64,000 nucleotides of DNA from an uncultured bacterium (GCA_950022495.1 CATLLJ010000005.1:52037-116036), one strand, 5' to 3'. Positions 44,991-53,635 are shown, counted from the stretch's first letter. A program made the numbers and translations. The notes: generated by a model not told the origin, from the sequence alone.

Positions 44991-45782
44991 ATGTTATTAA
45001 CAGCAGATATTGGAAATACAAATATTACCCTTGCCTTATTTGAAGGCGATAAATATATTAATGAATTTCGTCTTGCTTCAGATAAAGATTTATCGGGCGA
45101 AGAATATGAAATTCTTTTAAAATCTTTATTTAAAGACTATACAATTGAGGGTTGTGTTATTGCTTCGGTAGTTGAAGAATTAAATGTGAAATTCAAACGT
45201 GCTGTTGACAATGTTTTCAATATTACTTCAGTATTTGTTGCACATGATATTAATTTAGGTATAAAAATAGCAACAGATAATCCGCACGAGGTTGGTGCTG
45301 ACCGATTGGCAAATGCTGTGGCGGCTGCTAATTTGTATAATGGTGCTGTGATTGTAATTGATTTTGGAACTGCAACATCATTTGATATTATTAATTCAAA
45401 ACATGAATTTCTGGGCGGAGTTATAGCACCGGGTATTAATACCCAGATGAAATGCTTAAAAACTTCAACATCTAAACTTCCGAGAATTGATGTTACCATA
45501 TCTCAGAATGCTATCGGACATAATACAACAGATGCAATTTTATCAGGTGTTATTCGCGGTACTGCTTGTATGGTGGATGGATTGGTTGCTCAATGTGAAG
45601 CTGAATTGGGTGAAAAAGCGACTTTAGTCGCAACCGGCGGATATTGCGGTTTGATTGCAAATTATTTAAAAAGACCTTTTGACATCGTGAATCCTATTCT
45701 AACTCTAGAAGGGTTAAGATTAATTTATCAAATGAATACTAATAATAAAAATAAGGAGAAAATTTATGAAATGCATTCATAG
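44991..45782 (+). CDS. coaX: Type III pantothenate kinase
   Basis: Phosphorylates pantothenate, the first step of CoA synthesis from the vitamin. 263 aa with N-terminal phosphate-binding LLTADIGNTNITLALFEG, the substrate region NPHEVGADRLANAVAA, the catalytic VIVIDFGTATSFDII, and LGGVIAPGINTQMKCL. The last 17 nt overlap the ATG of the following phase-variable pseudopilin (45766) in another frame, and the pilin's AAGGAG site lies within coaX. The ribosome site of coaX itself is embedded in a terminator-like hairpin. Together with panB, panC and coaE this covers much of CoA synthesis. Confidence 0.95.
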   Translation: MLLTADIGNTNITLALFEGDKYINEFRLASDKDLSGEEYEILLKSLFKDYTIEGCVIASVVEELNVKFKRAVDNVFNITSVFVAHDINLGIKIATDNPHEVGADRLANAVAAANLYNGAVIVIDFGTATSFDIINSKHEFLGGVIAPGINTQMKCLKTSTSKLPRIDVTISQNAIGHNTTDAILSGVIRGTACMVDGLVAQCEAELGEKATLVATGGYCGLIANYLKRPFDIVNPILTLEGLRLIYQMNTNNKNKEKIYEMHS

Positions 45783-46502
45783 TCATAATTTCGGGGGGGG
45801 GGTACCCGTTTAAGGCTCTATAATAAGGCTTTTCAAGGATTTACGTTAGCCGAAGTGTTAATTACACTGGGGGTTATTGGTATTGTTTCTGCTATAACTA
45901 TTCCGGGTTTGATTACGGCTCATAAGAGAATTGTTCTCGCAGCTCAATTTAAAAAGGCTAAATCACAGCTATTTCAAGCTGTTAGATTATGGCAGGAAGA
46001 AGAAACGGAAGATTTGTGGGGGACATATTATCATCCAACCGATAAAAACGGTACCGCTTTAAGAAACGGTTTTTATAAATATTTAAAAGGTACAAATGGT
46101 ACGTATGACAGAATTTTAGAGTCAGAATTAACAACTTATTATACTTCTGCAAAAGGTTCACATTTGAAGGCTCATTACTGTCCTTCGAATTGTTGTACTC
46201 ATCCGGTTAAACATAGTTTTACAACTTTTGACGGTATAATGTACAATGTCTGCACCCGTGATGGGCAAATTAATTTCACATTTGATATAAATGGATATGA
46301 TAAAGGTCCAAATAAATGGGGTGTTGATTTATTTGATTTTGATTTGAATGAAAATAATGTCCTCTATAATCGGTATTCATGTTCAGTCAGCGGCTGTCAG
46401 GTTTATTTTCGTTCTCGTGGCGGAGGCGGGGTTAATGACGGGATTGGCTGTACTGCTTGTGCTGTTAAAGACAATGATTATTTTAAAAATATTGAATTAT
46501 AA
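45766..46502 (+). CDS. Pseudopilin, reading frame interrupted at a poly-G tract (phase-OFF form)
   Basis: AAGGAG, then ATG at 45766 and the leader MKCIHSHNF, followed by ten G (45793-45802); in this state the frame ends at TAA after GTACCCGTT. With eight or eleven G it continues into LYNKAFQGFTLAEVLITLG, a textbook prepilin cleavage site (Gly at -1, Phe 1, Glu 5), and on to the stop at 46502. No start codon exists in the pilin frame between the upstream stop (45786) and the signature, so the gene cannot be made without a frame switch. The soluble domain has several cysteines (HYCPSNCCTH, YSCSVSGCQ, GCTACAV) and FDINGYDKGPNKWGVDLFDF. It overlaps the end of coaX and is convergent with rex. Confidence 0.78.
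45793..45802 (+). repeat. Poly-G tract (10 G) in pseudopilin leader
   Basis: Ten consecutive G after the ninth codon. The sequence just after it (TACCCGTTTAAGGCTCT) aligns with that after the tract at 10386 (TAACCTTTTAAAGCCTCT), showing that the whole leader is a conserved module. Confidence 0.88.
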
Positions 46503-46505
46503 CGT

Positions 46506-47120
46506 TTATATTTGATATGTAAATTGTAGGAAGTTGCCCATCAGGTTTTCATTCCAAACCTGCACATCTTCAGGAACATCTAAAACTGTGGGAGAAAAAT
46601 TCCATATATATTTAATATTAGATTGTACAATGAAATCAGCAGTTTCTTGTGCAAATTTGCCTGGAACTGTCAAAATTGCAATATCGACAGAGTTTTCTTC
46701 TGTATATTTTGGAAGTGTTTTTATGTCCAGAATTTTTTTTCCATTAATTTCTGAACCAATTTTATTTTTATCATTATCAAATAAACTTATAATATTTAAT
46801 CCATAGCTCGTAAAATTATCATATTTTGCCAGAGCCATTCCAAGGTTTCCTGCACCTATAATGTAGGCTCTTTTGTTTTTTGTAAATCCAAGTGTTGTTT
46901 CTATTGATTTTTTTAACTCTTTTACAATGTAGCCTACGCGAGATTTCCCAGAATTATTTAATAAATTGATATCTTTTCTTACCTGAGAATCATCAATTCT
47001 TAAAAGTGTTGCGATTTGTTTACTTGAAATATATTCGTTTCCGCTATCGATAAAATCCTGTAAAATACAGTGATATAAGGTTAATCTGTTAATAACTTTA
47101 TCTGAAATTTTTTTATCCAT
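46506..47120 (-). CDS. rex: Redox-sensing transcriptional repressor Rex
   Basis: 204 aa. Rex senses the NADH/NAD ratio and represses fermentation and respiration genes. N-terminal winged helix with YISSKQIATLLRIDDSQVRKDI, then a Rossmann domain starting AYIIGAGNLGMALAKYDNF with the NAD motif, and VDIAILTVPGKFAQETADFIV; ends with FTYQI. Length typical. It sits 46 bp from the divergent ybgC-like gene; the intergenic -10 boxes face both ways. A Rex regulon would fit the electron-transfer genes at 18-21 kb, but no Rex operator was confirmed. Confidence 0.93.
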   Translation of the reverse strand: MDKKISDKVINRLTLYHCILQDFIDSGNEYISSKQIATLLRIDDSQVRKDINLLNNSGKSRVGYIVKELKKSIETTLGFTKNKRAYIIGAGNLGMALAKYDNFTSYGLNIISLFDNDKNKIGSEINGKKILDIKTLPKYTEENSVDIAILTVPGKFAQETADFIVQSNIKYIWNFSPTVLDVPEDVQVWNENLMGNFLQFTYQI

Positions 47121-47151
47121 ATTCTAATTATACATAAAAATTGAATTTTGA

Positions 47152-47160
47152 TGGTATAAT
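47152..47160 (+). promoter_or_regulatory. Extended -10 promoter of the thioesterase gene
   Basis: TGGTATAAT ending 6 nt before the ATG at 47167; leaderless start predicted. A TATAAT on the minus strand about 7 nt before the rex ATG gives the same picture for rex. Confidence 0.6.
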
Positions 47161-47166
47161 TCAAGT

Positions 47167-47589
47167 ATGAAACATATATTTGAACAGAAAGTATTTTATT
47201 CTGACACCGATGCTTATGGTGTTGTCTGGCATGGATCTTATTTAAGATGGCTTGAAATGGGACGTGTGGAACTTTGTGCAATGATGGGACACAGTATTGC
47301 CGAGTTAACCGCGAGAGACATTGTTCTTCCTGTTGTTAATATCAATCTGAAGTATAAAGCTTCTGCCAGGATGGAAGACATTATGATTATTGAAACTGAA
47401 ATTTCCGAATTTAAAGGTTTTTCTGTGACATTTAAGCAATCCATTAAATCAAAAGAAACAGGTAAAACTTTTATTGAAGCGGATGTTGTGGTTGTAGCAA
47501 TTCATAATGACGGAAAGTTATACCGCAGAATGCCTGAAATTTTAGCAAATTCATTTGAAGAGGCGATGAAATGTCCGGCACTCGTTTAA
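47167..47589 (+). CDS. ybgC: Acyl-CoA thioesterase, YbgC/FcbC type
   Basis: 140-aa hotdog-fold thioesterase. The motif FYSDTDAYGVVWHGSYLRWLEMGRVEL near 10-37 contains the catalytic Asp and the His-x-x-Tyr seen in YbgC/4-hydroxybenzoyl-CoA thioesterases, here with D-TDAYGVVWH. It would hydrolyse acyl-CoA in the cytoplasm. Its 3' end overlaps the start of the pseudouridine synthase gene by 19 nt, so the two are co-translated. An extended -10 just before the ATG and no ribosome site suggest leaderless initiation. Confidence 0.85.
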   Translation: MKHIFEQKVFYSDTDAYGVVWHGSYLRWLEMGRVELCAMMGHSIAELTARDIVLPVVNINLKYKASARMEDIMIIETEISEFKGFSVTFKQSIKSKETGKTFIEADVVVVAIHNDGKLYRRMPEILANSFEEAMKCPALV

Positions 47590-48308
47590 ATAAATATATA
47601 GCATCATCAGGTTTGTGTTCTCGAAGAAAAGCAGATGAACTTATCGAGAGCGGTGTTGTAATGGTTAACGGCAAAAAGGTTACCGAATTAGGTTTTACTG
47701 TAAATCCTAAAGACAAAGTTTTTGTTAACGGTAAAATGATTCATCCTGTAAAACATGAATATTACAGATTTTATAAACCTGCCGGATATATTACAACAGC
47801 AGATGATGAAAACGGCAGAAAAACTATTTATGATTTAATTCCAGAAAATCTTCATCATTTAAAACCTGTGGGACGTTTAGATAGAGAATCTACGGGACTA
47901 ATTATTTTAACTAATGATGGCGATTTGATTAATGATTTAACCCACCCGTCAGTTAAAGTGCCTAAATTGTACAGAGTTTCAATTAATGGCAAAATTTCTC
48001 AAAAAGATATTGATACAATGTATAAAGGCATTGAAATTGAGCCAAATAAAATTGCTTATGCAGAAGTTGATGTTTTAGAAGTTGATAATAATCATACAAT
48101 AATGGAAGTTATGCTTTATCAAGGATTAAACAGACAAATTCGTAAAATGTTTGAACATTTAGGTTTTGAAGTTTTAACACTTAAAAGAATTCAGCATGCA
48201 ACTTTGAATTTGGACGGACTTAAACGCGGAATGATTAAGCCGATAAAGCCTCAGCAAATTAAAGAATTACGTAATTTCTTAAATAGGATTGCTTCTAAAA
48301 ATGATTAA
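47571..48308 (+). CDS. RsuA/RluB-family pseudouridine synthase
   Basis: 245 aa. N-terminal S4 RNA-binding domain (RLNKYIASSGLCSRRKADELI), then the catalytic domain with LKPVGRLDRESTGLIILTNDG, containing the catalytic Asp, and MLYQGLNRQIRKMFEHLG. It modifies uridine in 16S or 23S rRNA; the exact member (RsuA, RluB, RluE, RluF) cannot be decided. GAGG precedes the ATG, inside the end of ybgC. Followed with an 8-nt overlap by coaE. Confidence 0.93.
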   Translation: MSGTRLNKYIASSGLCSRRKADELIESGVVMVNGKKVTELGFTVNPKDKVFVNGKMIHPVKHEYYRFYKPAGYITTADDENGRKTIYDLIPENLHHLKPVGRLDRESTGLIILTNDGDLINDLTHPSVKVPKLYRVSINGKISQKDIDTMYKGIEIEPNKIAYAEVDVLEVDNNHTIMEVMLYQGLNRQIRKMFEHLGFEVLTLKRIQHATLNLDGLKRGMIKPIKPQQIKELRNFLNRIASKND

Positions 48309-48867
48309 AATTGCTCTGGTTGGTAACATTGCAAGCGGAAAATCTACAGTGCAGAGTTTTCTGATTTCAAAAGGTTATTCAGTTTTAGATACTGATGATG
48401 TTGCCCACCGGTTATTAGAAGATTCTGTAGATGTAAAAAATACTTTCAAAGATTATGATGTTTTTGAAAATGGTGTGCTTTCCCGTGTTAAACTGGGCAA
48501 ATTAATATTTTCAAATAACGAAATGAAATTAGCATTAGAAAATATCCTTCATCCATTAATCAGGAATGAAATTGAAGAATTTTTTAATGCAAATCAAAAT
48601 AAAAAGTCTGTATTTGTTGCGATTCCGCTGTTATTTGAAGCAGGCATGGAAGATTTGTTTGATAAAATTTTATTTGTTTATACTGATGATAATATTCGAT
48701 TAGAACGCTTAATGAAGCGAAATAATTATACCAGAGAGTACGCTCAAATTCGTATGAATTCACAAATCAGTCAGGATAAAAAAGTCAACAAGGCTGATTA
48801 TGTGGTTTATAACAATTCAACTGTAAACGATTTAGAAGAACAGTTAATTAAGCTGTTAGACGAATGA
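48301..48867 (+). CDS. coaE: Dephospho-CoA kinase
   Basis: Last step of CoA synthesis: phosphorylation of dephospho-CoA. 188 aa from the ATG at 48301, overlapping the preceding stop (ATGATTAA); the longer frame starting at 48289 is not needed. Walker A LVGNIASGKSTV, DTDDVAH, ILHPLI, and LLFEAGMEDLFD are typical. It ends in TGA. Its final 20 bp overlap the end of the convergent CHAP-protein gene. Confidence 0.95.
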   Translation: MIKIALVGNIASGKSTVQSFLISKGYSVLDTDDVAHRLLEDSVDVKNTFKDYDVFENGVLSRVKLGKLIFSNNEMKLALENILHPLIRNEIEEFFNANQNKKSVFVAIPLLFEAGMEDLFDKILFVYTDDNIRLERLMKRNNYTREYAQIRMNSQISQDKKVNKADYVVYNNSTVNDLEEQLIKLLDE

Positions 48868-49867
48868 ATCCGCTAAGATCAGGATAATCAGGACTGTATG
48901 TTGCGGTACATACTTTATCATTTCTGTTGCCTTCTATAGTTTTGAATGATCCGTCTTTATTTACCTGCGTTACAAAACCAATATGAGAAGCATCATTTTC
49001 ACGTAAAATCATGATGTCTCCGGGTTTTATTTGTTCAGCAATAAGCTGTCCTTTTTTCTTGCGTCCGGCAGTGTGCAAGTATTTACCATTATCAATTCCC
49101 CATTGTTTCATGTCCTCAACTCTTCGATTAATTCGATCATCGCTGAGTTTAATGAAATCTTCCGGAGCTTTTAAACCGGCGTTTTCATAGCTTTCTTTTA
49201 CAACGTAAGCTACAAAGTCTGCACACCATTCGCCACTGTTTGAAAATTTTCTGTATGAGCCATCAGCTTCATTGTAGCCCATATATTGTTCGGCAGTAGT
49301 AACAAAACTTTTTCTTAGTTCCTGTCCTGAGACTTTTGAGGATTTTTTTGTTTCTTTTATTGGATTAGAGACAGTTTCTTTTGATTTTTCAACTTTTGCT
49401 GCAGTTGTTGTCGCTGAAGTTGATTCTACATTAGCAGATGATGTTGCAGTTGAGGGATTGCTTTGTCCCCACAAGCATCCACCGAAGTCTCCGGTATAGA
49501 TGTTGTAGCTGTCCATCGGGGTATAATAATTACTGCTGTTGGTGTTGGTTCCACCCTGCCATAGGCATCCGCCAAAATTATCTGTATATATATTATATCT
49601 AGGCGTTGTTGTATAAATGCTTGAAGATGTTGACGCAGTCGGCTGTTGTCTCCAGCTGCAACCACCTGTGTTTCCGGTATAGATATTGTATCCCGGAATA
49701 GGTGTCATATATGGATTTCTATAACCATTGCCTAAGATTCTTTCCCCATCAATATTGTATTCTGTTGTTGGTGCAAAAAATGGTGAGTATGCTCCGCCGC
49801 TATTGTAGTATGCTACCGGAGTGTTAACATCTGTGTTAAACGTAATTGGACTGAAATAACTAAACAT
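48848..49867 (-). CDS. CHAP-domain protein with N-terminal YNIYT-GGC repeats
   Basis: 339 aa. The C-terminal half (about 190-338) is a CHAP/NlpC-type amidase: catalytic Cys in GEWCADFVAYVVKESY and His in NDASHIGFVTQV, plus KTIEGN. Such domains cut peptidoglycan peptides or act as effectors. The N-terminal 130 aa hold three near-repeats of about 34 aa: YNIYTGNTGGCSW, YNIYTDNFGGCLW and YNIYTGDFGGCLW, with a degenerate first one (YNIDGERILGNGY). A Ser/Thr/Ala/Lys-rich linker joins the halves. No signal peptide, so export would need another route. The CTTTATATA promoter motif lies 36 nt before the ATG. Confidence 0.8.
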   Translation of the reverse strand: MFSYFSPITFNTDVNTPVAYYNSGGAYSPFFAPTTEYNIDGERILGNGYRNPYMTPIPGYNIYTGNTGGCSWRQQPTASTSSSIYTTTPRYNIYTDNFGGCLWQGGTNTNSSNYYTPMDSYNIYTGDFGGCLWGQSNPSTATSSANVESTSATTTAAKVEKSKETVSNPIKETKKSSKVSGQELRKSFVTTAEQYMGYNEADGSYRKFSNSGEWCADFVAYVVKESYENAGLKAPEDFIKLSDDRINRRVEDMKQWGIDNGKYLHTAGRKKKGQLIAEQIKPGDIMILRENDASHIGFVTQVNKDGSFKTIEGNRNDKVCTATYSPDYPDLSGFIRLTA

Positions 49868-49884
49868 AATTTCCCCGCTATTTT

Positions 49885-49903
49885 CCCCTATATTTATATA
49901 AAG
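49885..49903 (-). promoter_or_regulatory. Shared CTTTATATA promoter-like motif, site 6
   Basis: Minus strand CTTTATATAAATATAGGGG, 36 nt before the CHAP gene start at 49867. Confidence 0.55.
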
Positions 49904-49943
49904 TATTTTTAACGTGGAAAATTGCCTTAAATTAATAAATTTA

Positions 49944-50291
49944 TTAATAAATTATAATACTGGCTTCGGCTTTGCCCATATCAACCATATCAAAAGGTGC
50001 AGATATGCTATCTTTTTCAATAATGAAATCTTTTTGTTCAAAACTAAAAATGTTTTGAAGCTTTGCCCAGATATCAAATTCATCGTTTCGTGTAAATAAA
50101 TAATATTTATTCACATTTTTCATGTAAAGTCCGATAGAATATTGAGACTGTCCAAGTTCTTTGAAAAATTTTTTCTTTTCCATTGATTTTGAAATAGTAT
50201 CAAATGTGAAATCTTTGTATTGATAATCTTCTTTTATTGTTTCAAGAAGTTTGTACGGTTCAATCCATTTAGTGATAATAATACTTTTCAT
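49944..50291 (-). CDS. Unknown protein coupled to the MsbA-like exporter
   Basis: 115 aa, no signal peptide or membrane segment, several aromatic residues and lysines (EDYQYKDFTFDTISKS, KYYLFTRNDEFDIWAKL). No family recognised. Its ATG shares one base with the stop of the exporter gene (TAATG), so it is translated with it and may act in the same process. Confidence 0.7.
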   Translation of the reverse strand: MKSIIITKWIEPYKLLETIKEDYQYKDFTFDTISKSMEKKKFFKELGQSQYSIGLYMKNVNKYYLFTRNDEFDIWAKLQNIFSFEQKDFIIEKDSISAPFDMVDMGKAEASIIIY

Positions 50292-52108
50292 TAAACAGCA
50301 GCCTCTTGGTTTTTAAATTGCATTTCATAAAGGTGTCTGTAATTTCCGTTAGGAATACTCATAAGTTCGCTGTGAGTACCAAGTTCTACCAGCTCACCTT
50401 CGTTAATTACTGCAATCCTGTCTGCGTTATTAATTGTTGATAGTCTATGTGCAATAACAAAAACTGTTTTGTTTTTCATTAAATTATCCAGTGCCTTTTG
50501 AACAATGGCTTCTGACTCATTATCAAGAGCTGATGTAGCTTCATCCAGAATTACAATTGGAGCGTTTTTAATGATGGCTCTTGCAATTGCAACACGCTGT
50601 CTTTGACCTCCGGATAAAGATGTTCCGCGTTCCCCTACGAATGTGTCAATTCCGTCATCAAGTGTATTTAAAAATTCATCAAGATGAGCCATTTTTATTG
50701 CATTTTCAAGTTCAGAGTCTGATGCATCACTTTTGCCCATTAAAATATTTTCGCGAATAGTTCCTGAAAATAAAAAGTTATCCTGAAAAACAAACGAAAT
50801 ATTATTTCGTAAAGAACTGAGTTCAAGATTTTTAATATCTATTCCGTCAAATTTTACCGCACCGCTTTTAACATCATAAAATCTTGGCAGCAGGTTAACG
50901 GTTGTACTTTTGCCGCCGCCGGAGTTTCCGACAAGAGCAATTGTTTCACCTTTATTAATGTGTAATGAAAAATTCTTCAATACAGGAACATTTTCTTCAT
51001 ATTCAAAATAAACATTCTCAAAATCAATACCGGAATCAAGAGTTACCATTTTGCAGGCATGTTCTTTATTCTTGATATAAGGTATAAGATCAAACAATTC
51101 AAAAACTCTGCCCAGGGCAACAAAGGTTGTTTGTAAATCCGTTAATGTTCTGCCTAAATCTTTAACCGGTTTGTAAAGTAATAATAAAGAGGTTACGAAT
51201 GACGCAAAACTTCCGGCAGTCATCTGACCGCTAATAATAAGATGGTTTCCGTAAAACATAACAAGTGCGATACCGATAGAGCATATAAAATACATTATTG
51301 GCGACATCCAGCCGACACGTTTTGTTAGTGAAATTGTAAGATCAAATTGTGTCTTTATCTGGTTTTCAAATTTTTCATTCTGAAGTTTTTGCAGGTTATA
51401 AGCCGTCATAATTTTGTTGCCGGCAAAGGTTTCATTAAAGTTTGTAGTCATGTCTCCGCCAACAACCATTGTTGCGTTGGATACTTTTTTAATTTTTTTT
51501 CTGATAAGAGTAACCGGTGTAATCGCAATAGCCATAATACCAACCCCGATAATCGCAAGTTTCCAGGAATTTATAAGCAATACCGCAACAAGTCCTGCAA
51601 TACCGAATATACTCATTATAAAACTTTTAATTGTATTAATTATATTTTTTGATGCAGTTTCCGGATCTGTAAAAAATCTTGTTAAGACAAGCCCGGAAGA
51701 ATTAACGTCATAAAATTTGGAATCAAGAGAGGTTAATTTCCTGAATAAATCAACTTTCAACGAGTTTGATATTTTATTTCCGGTCCAATCTGTAAGGTAG
51801 TTATTTGTATATTTCAAGAGCCCTTGAACCAGTGCAAAAATCACAATACCAAATGGGATAATAAGAGCAAGAGTGTTTTGTTCGATAGAGAAACTTCCGA
51901 CTGTAAAAGTTTTTCCATTTATAACACAATCCATATAAGGTTTTAACGCATAGGCAACAACACCATCTAGCAGCCCTAAAGGTACAGCAAGAATCATATT
52001 TAAAATAATTCTTCCAAGATGTGGTTTTACAAACGGAAAAATTTTATTTACCAGATATCCGTATCTGAAAGCGTCTTTTGACAGTGTGTCTTTTAATTTA
52101 TACTCCAT
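50291..52108 (-). CDS. MsbA-like ABC exporter (fused membrane and ATPase domains)
   Basis: 605 aa. Six hydrophobic helices in the first 330 residues form an ABC type-1 exporter membrane domain. The ATPase domain has Walker A LVGNSGGGKST, Q-loop VFQDNFLFSGTIREN, signature TSLSGGQRQRVAIARAI, Walker B PIVILDEATSALD and the switch His in FVIAHRLST. The half-transporter probably works as a homodimer. MsbA-type lipid/LPS flippases are the closest idea, but substrate cannot be assigned. Followed by the TAATG-coupled 115-aa gene. Confidence 0.9.
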   Translation of the reverse strand: MEYKLKDTLSKDAFRYGYLVNKIFPFVKPHLGRIILNMILAVPLGLLDGVVAYALKPYMDCVINGKTFTVGSFSIEQNTLALIIPFGIVIFALVQGLLKYTNNYLTDWTGNKISNSLKVDLFRKLTSLDSKFYDVNSSGLVLTRFFTDPETASKNIINTIKSFIMSIFGIAGLVAVLLINSWKLAIIGVGIMAIAITPVTLIRKKIKKVSNATMVVGGDMTTNFNETFAGNKIMTAYNLQKLQNEKFENQIKTQFDLTISLTKRVGWMSPIMYFICSIGIALVMFYGNHLIISGQMTAGSFASFVTSLLLLYKPVKDLGRTLTDLQTTFVALGRVFELFDLIPYIKNKEHACKMVTLDSGIDFENVYFEYEENVPVLKNFSLHINKGETIALVGNSGGGKSTTVNLLPRFYDVKSGAVKFDGIDIKNLELSSLRNNISFVFQDNFLFSGTIRENILMGKSDASDSELENAIKMAHLDEFLNTLDDGIDTFVGERGTSLSGGQRQRVAIARAIIKNAPIVILDEATSALDNESEAIVQKALDNLMKNKTVFVIAHRLSTINNADRIAVINEGELVELGTHSELMSIPNGNYRHLYEMQFKNQEAAV

Positions 52109-52162
52109 AACTCATCCCTAATATAATAATATTTTATGAATAATATTATTACATAAAGAGAT

Positions 52163-53065
52163 TTATTTTACAAATGAGTCAAGAATTTTAGAAATTACTT
52201 CTACTTTATCGTTGTCAACTTTATGTCCGCCGGTAGGAAGAGTTATGAATTGTTCTAAAATACCACATCTTCTTGCGTTTTTAGCCAGTCCTCTTGCCGG
52301 ACGAATAGGGGTTACTGAATCATTTTTGGATTGAATAAGATAAGTTGGAGCTTTAATATGTTTAAGTTTATTTATAGTGCTGAATCTTAAACCGTAAAGC
52401 CATTTTAAAGGTTTAATTTTATCAGTAAGAATGCTAAGAAATTTTGGAATCCCTTCTCCCAGAGTTTTGTGCTCCATAAATTTTTCACCTAAATTTGCAG
52501 CATTATATAAAGGCGAAACCAAAATCAAGGATTTAATGTCTTTATGTCTGCTCGCAAAATTTGCAGCTAAGGCTCCGCCCATGCTGTGACCTATAACTAT
52601 AACATTTTCGGGCTTTATATTTTTTGATTTTAGTAAATGTTGATAAGCGATTTCAATATCTTTTCTAAATTTGTCTTCACTTATCGGGCTTGTTTTGTTA
52701 ACGCCATAGCTTCTAAATTCTACTGCCCAAACGCCTAAGTCTTTACTTAGTATGCTTTTATATAAGTGTTGGTAATTTGTAGTATTTTGAGCCATACCAT
52801 GCAGGAATAATACATAGTTTTCAGGTTGTTTTGTTTTATTTGCAAACTCGTCTATTGAAACAATATTTTTTCCTTGTTTTGCCCAATGTACAGACCAGGC
52901 ATCATATAAATCTTTGCAAATTGGTTCAATATTTGATTGAGAGCGTTTTGATGCTCTTCTGAAATATCTGTTGGAGTAATATGAAATAGGGTTTAAAGCA
53001 TTAAGCGATTTAAGCCTGCTTTGAAATGCTATATTGTTTTGATTTACTGTATATTTTGTTTCCAT
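52163..53065 (-). CDS. Alpha/beta hydrolase (serine aminopeptidase / lysophospholipase-like)
   Basis: 300 aa. Oxyanion-side motif YVLFLHGMAQNTTNY near 80, nucleophile elbow VIVIGHSMGGALAANF near 155, acid in LIQSKNDSVTP near 247 and His in PTGGHKVDND near 280 form a complete catalytic triad. The substrate is unknown (lipid esters or peptides). The N-terminal 50 residues are basic and begin with TVNQNNIAFQSRLKSLNALN, with no clear signal peptide. AAGGAG precedes the ATG. Confidence 0.85.
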   Translation of the reverse strand: METKYTVNQNNIAFQSRLKSLNALNPISYYSNRYFRRASKRSQSNIEPICKDLYDAWSVHWAKQGKNIVSIDEFANKTKQPENYVLFLHGMAQNTTNYQHLYKSILSKDLGVWAVEFRSYGVNKTSPISEDKFRKDIEIAYQHLLKSKNIKPENVIVIGHSMGGALAANFASRHKDIKSLILVSPLYNAANLGEKFMEHKTLGEGIPKFLSILTDKIKPLKWLYGLRFSTINKLKHIKAPTYLIQSKNDSVTPIRPARGLAKNARRCGILEQFITLPTGGHKVDNDKVEVISKILDSFVK

Positions 53066-53197
53066 CTATTTCTCCTTAGGATATCTTTAAGTATATCCTA
53101 AAAATTTTTAATGTAAATATTCTGAACTCTTGACATTAAGATATGATTATAATAAATTAGTTATATCATCATTTAATATGATTTCGCAAAAGCACGT

Positions 53198-53276
53198 GGG
53201 CGTGTGGTGGAATGGTAGACACGCTAGTCTTAGGAACTAGTGCGAAAGCGTGGGAGTTCGAGTCTCTTCACGCCCA
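53198..53276 (+). tRNA. tRNA-Leu(UAG)
   Basis: Acceptor stem GGGCGTG / CACGCCC, D arm with GGTAGACACG, anticodon stem CTAGT/ACTAG around loop CTTAGGA (anticodon UAG), short variable arm TGCGAAAGCGT, T loop GTTCGAGTC, discriminator A. CCA is not encoded. A terminator follows at once. Confidence 0.93.
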
Positions 53277-53280
53277 ATTA

Positions 53281-53312
53281 AAAAAAGAACCTTGCAAGAG
53301 GTTCTTTTTTTT
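53281..53312 (+). terminator. Terminator after tRNA-Leu
   Basis: AAAAAAGAACCT ... AGGTTCTTTTTT with continuing T run. Confidence 0.85.
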
Positions 53313-53341
53313 GCTAAGAAATGGGTAGAATCGATTCGAAA

Positions 53342-53512
53342 GTTCTTTGATGTTGTTAAAATCAAAGAACCTCATCAGCCGTTACACGGCATACAGCAGC
53401 CGTTAGCGAGAGCTTCCGACTCCCGCTAACGGCTGCTGCATCTTCAAGCCCAGTTAAAAAACTTATCCGAACACCATCGAATGAGTTTTTTAATATTATA
53501 AAAATACTGTTA
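53342..53512. repeat. Hairpin-rich noncoding stretch between the two tRNA genes
   Basis: Three perfect stems in a row: GTTCTTTGAT / ATCAAAGAAC (about 53342-53370); a 15-bp GC-rich stem CAGCAGCCGTTAGCG (53394-53408) / CGCTAACGGCTGCTG (53424-53438); and TTAAAAAACT / AGTTTTTTAA (about 53455-53495). The GC content of the middle part is far above its surroundings. No protein frame or known RNA family was recognised; it may be a small RNA or a repeat element. Confidence 0.55.
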
Positions 53513-53546
53513 TAAATTGTTAATTTATGATATACTTATTTTCAAC

Positions 53547-53619
53547 GGGGCGTTAGCGCAGTTGGTAGCGCACAACACTGGCAGTGTTGGGGTCAGGGGT
53601 TCGAATCCCCTACGCTCCA
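53547..53619 (+). tRNA. tRNA-Ala(GGC)
   Basis: Acceptor GGGGCGT / ACGCTCC with the G3-U70 wobble pair that identifies alanine tRNA, D arm GCGCAGTTGGTAGCGC, anticodon stem CAACA/TGTTG with loop CTGGCAG (anticodon GGC), T arm AGGGGTTCGAATCCCCT, discriminator A. CCA not encoded. Confidence 0.94.
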
Positions 53620-53635
53620 AATTAAAGGTGACTTT

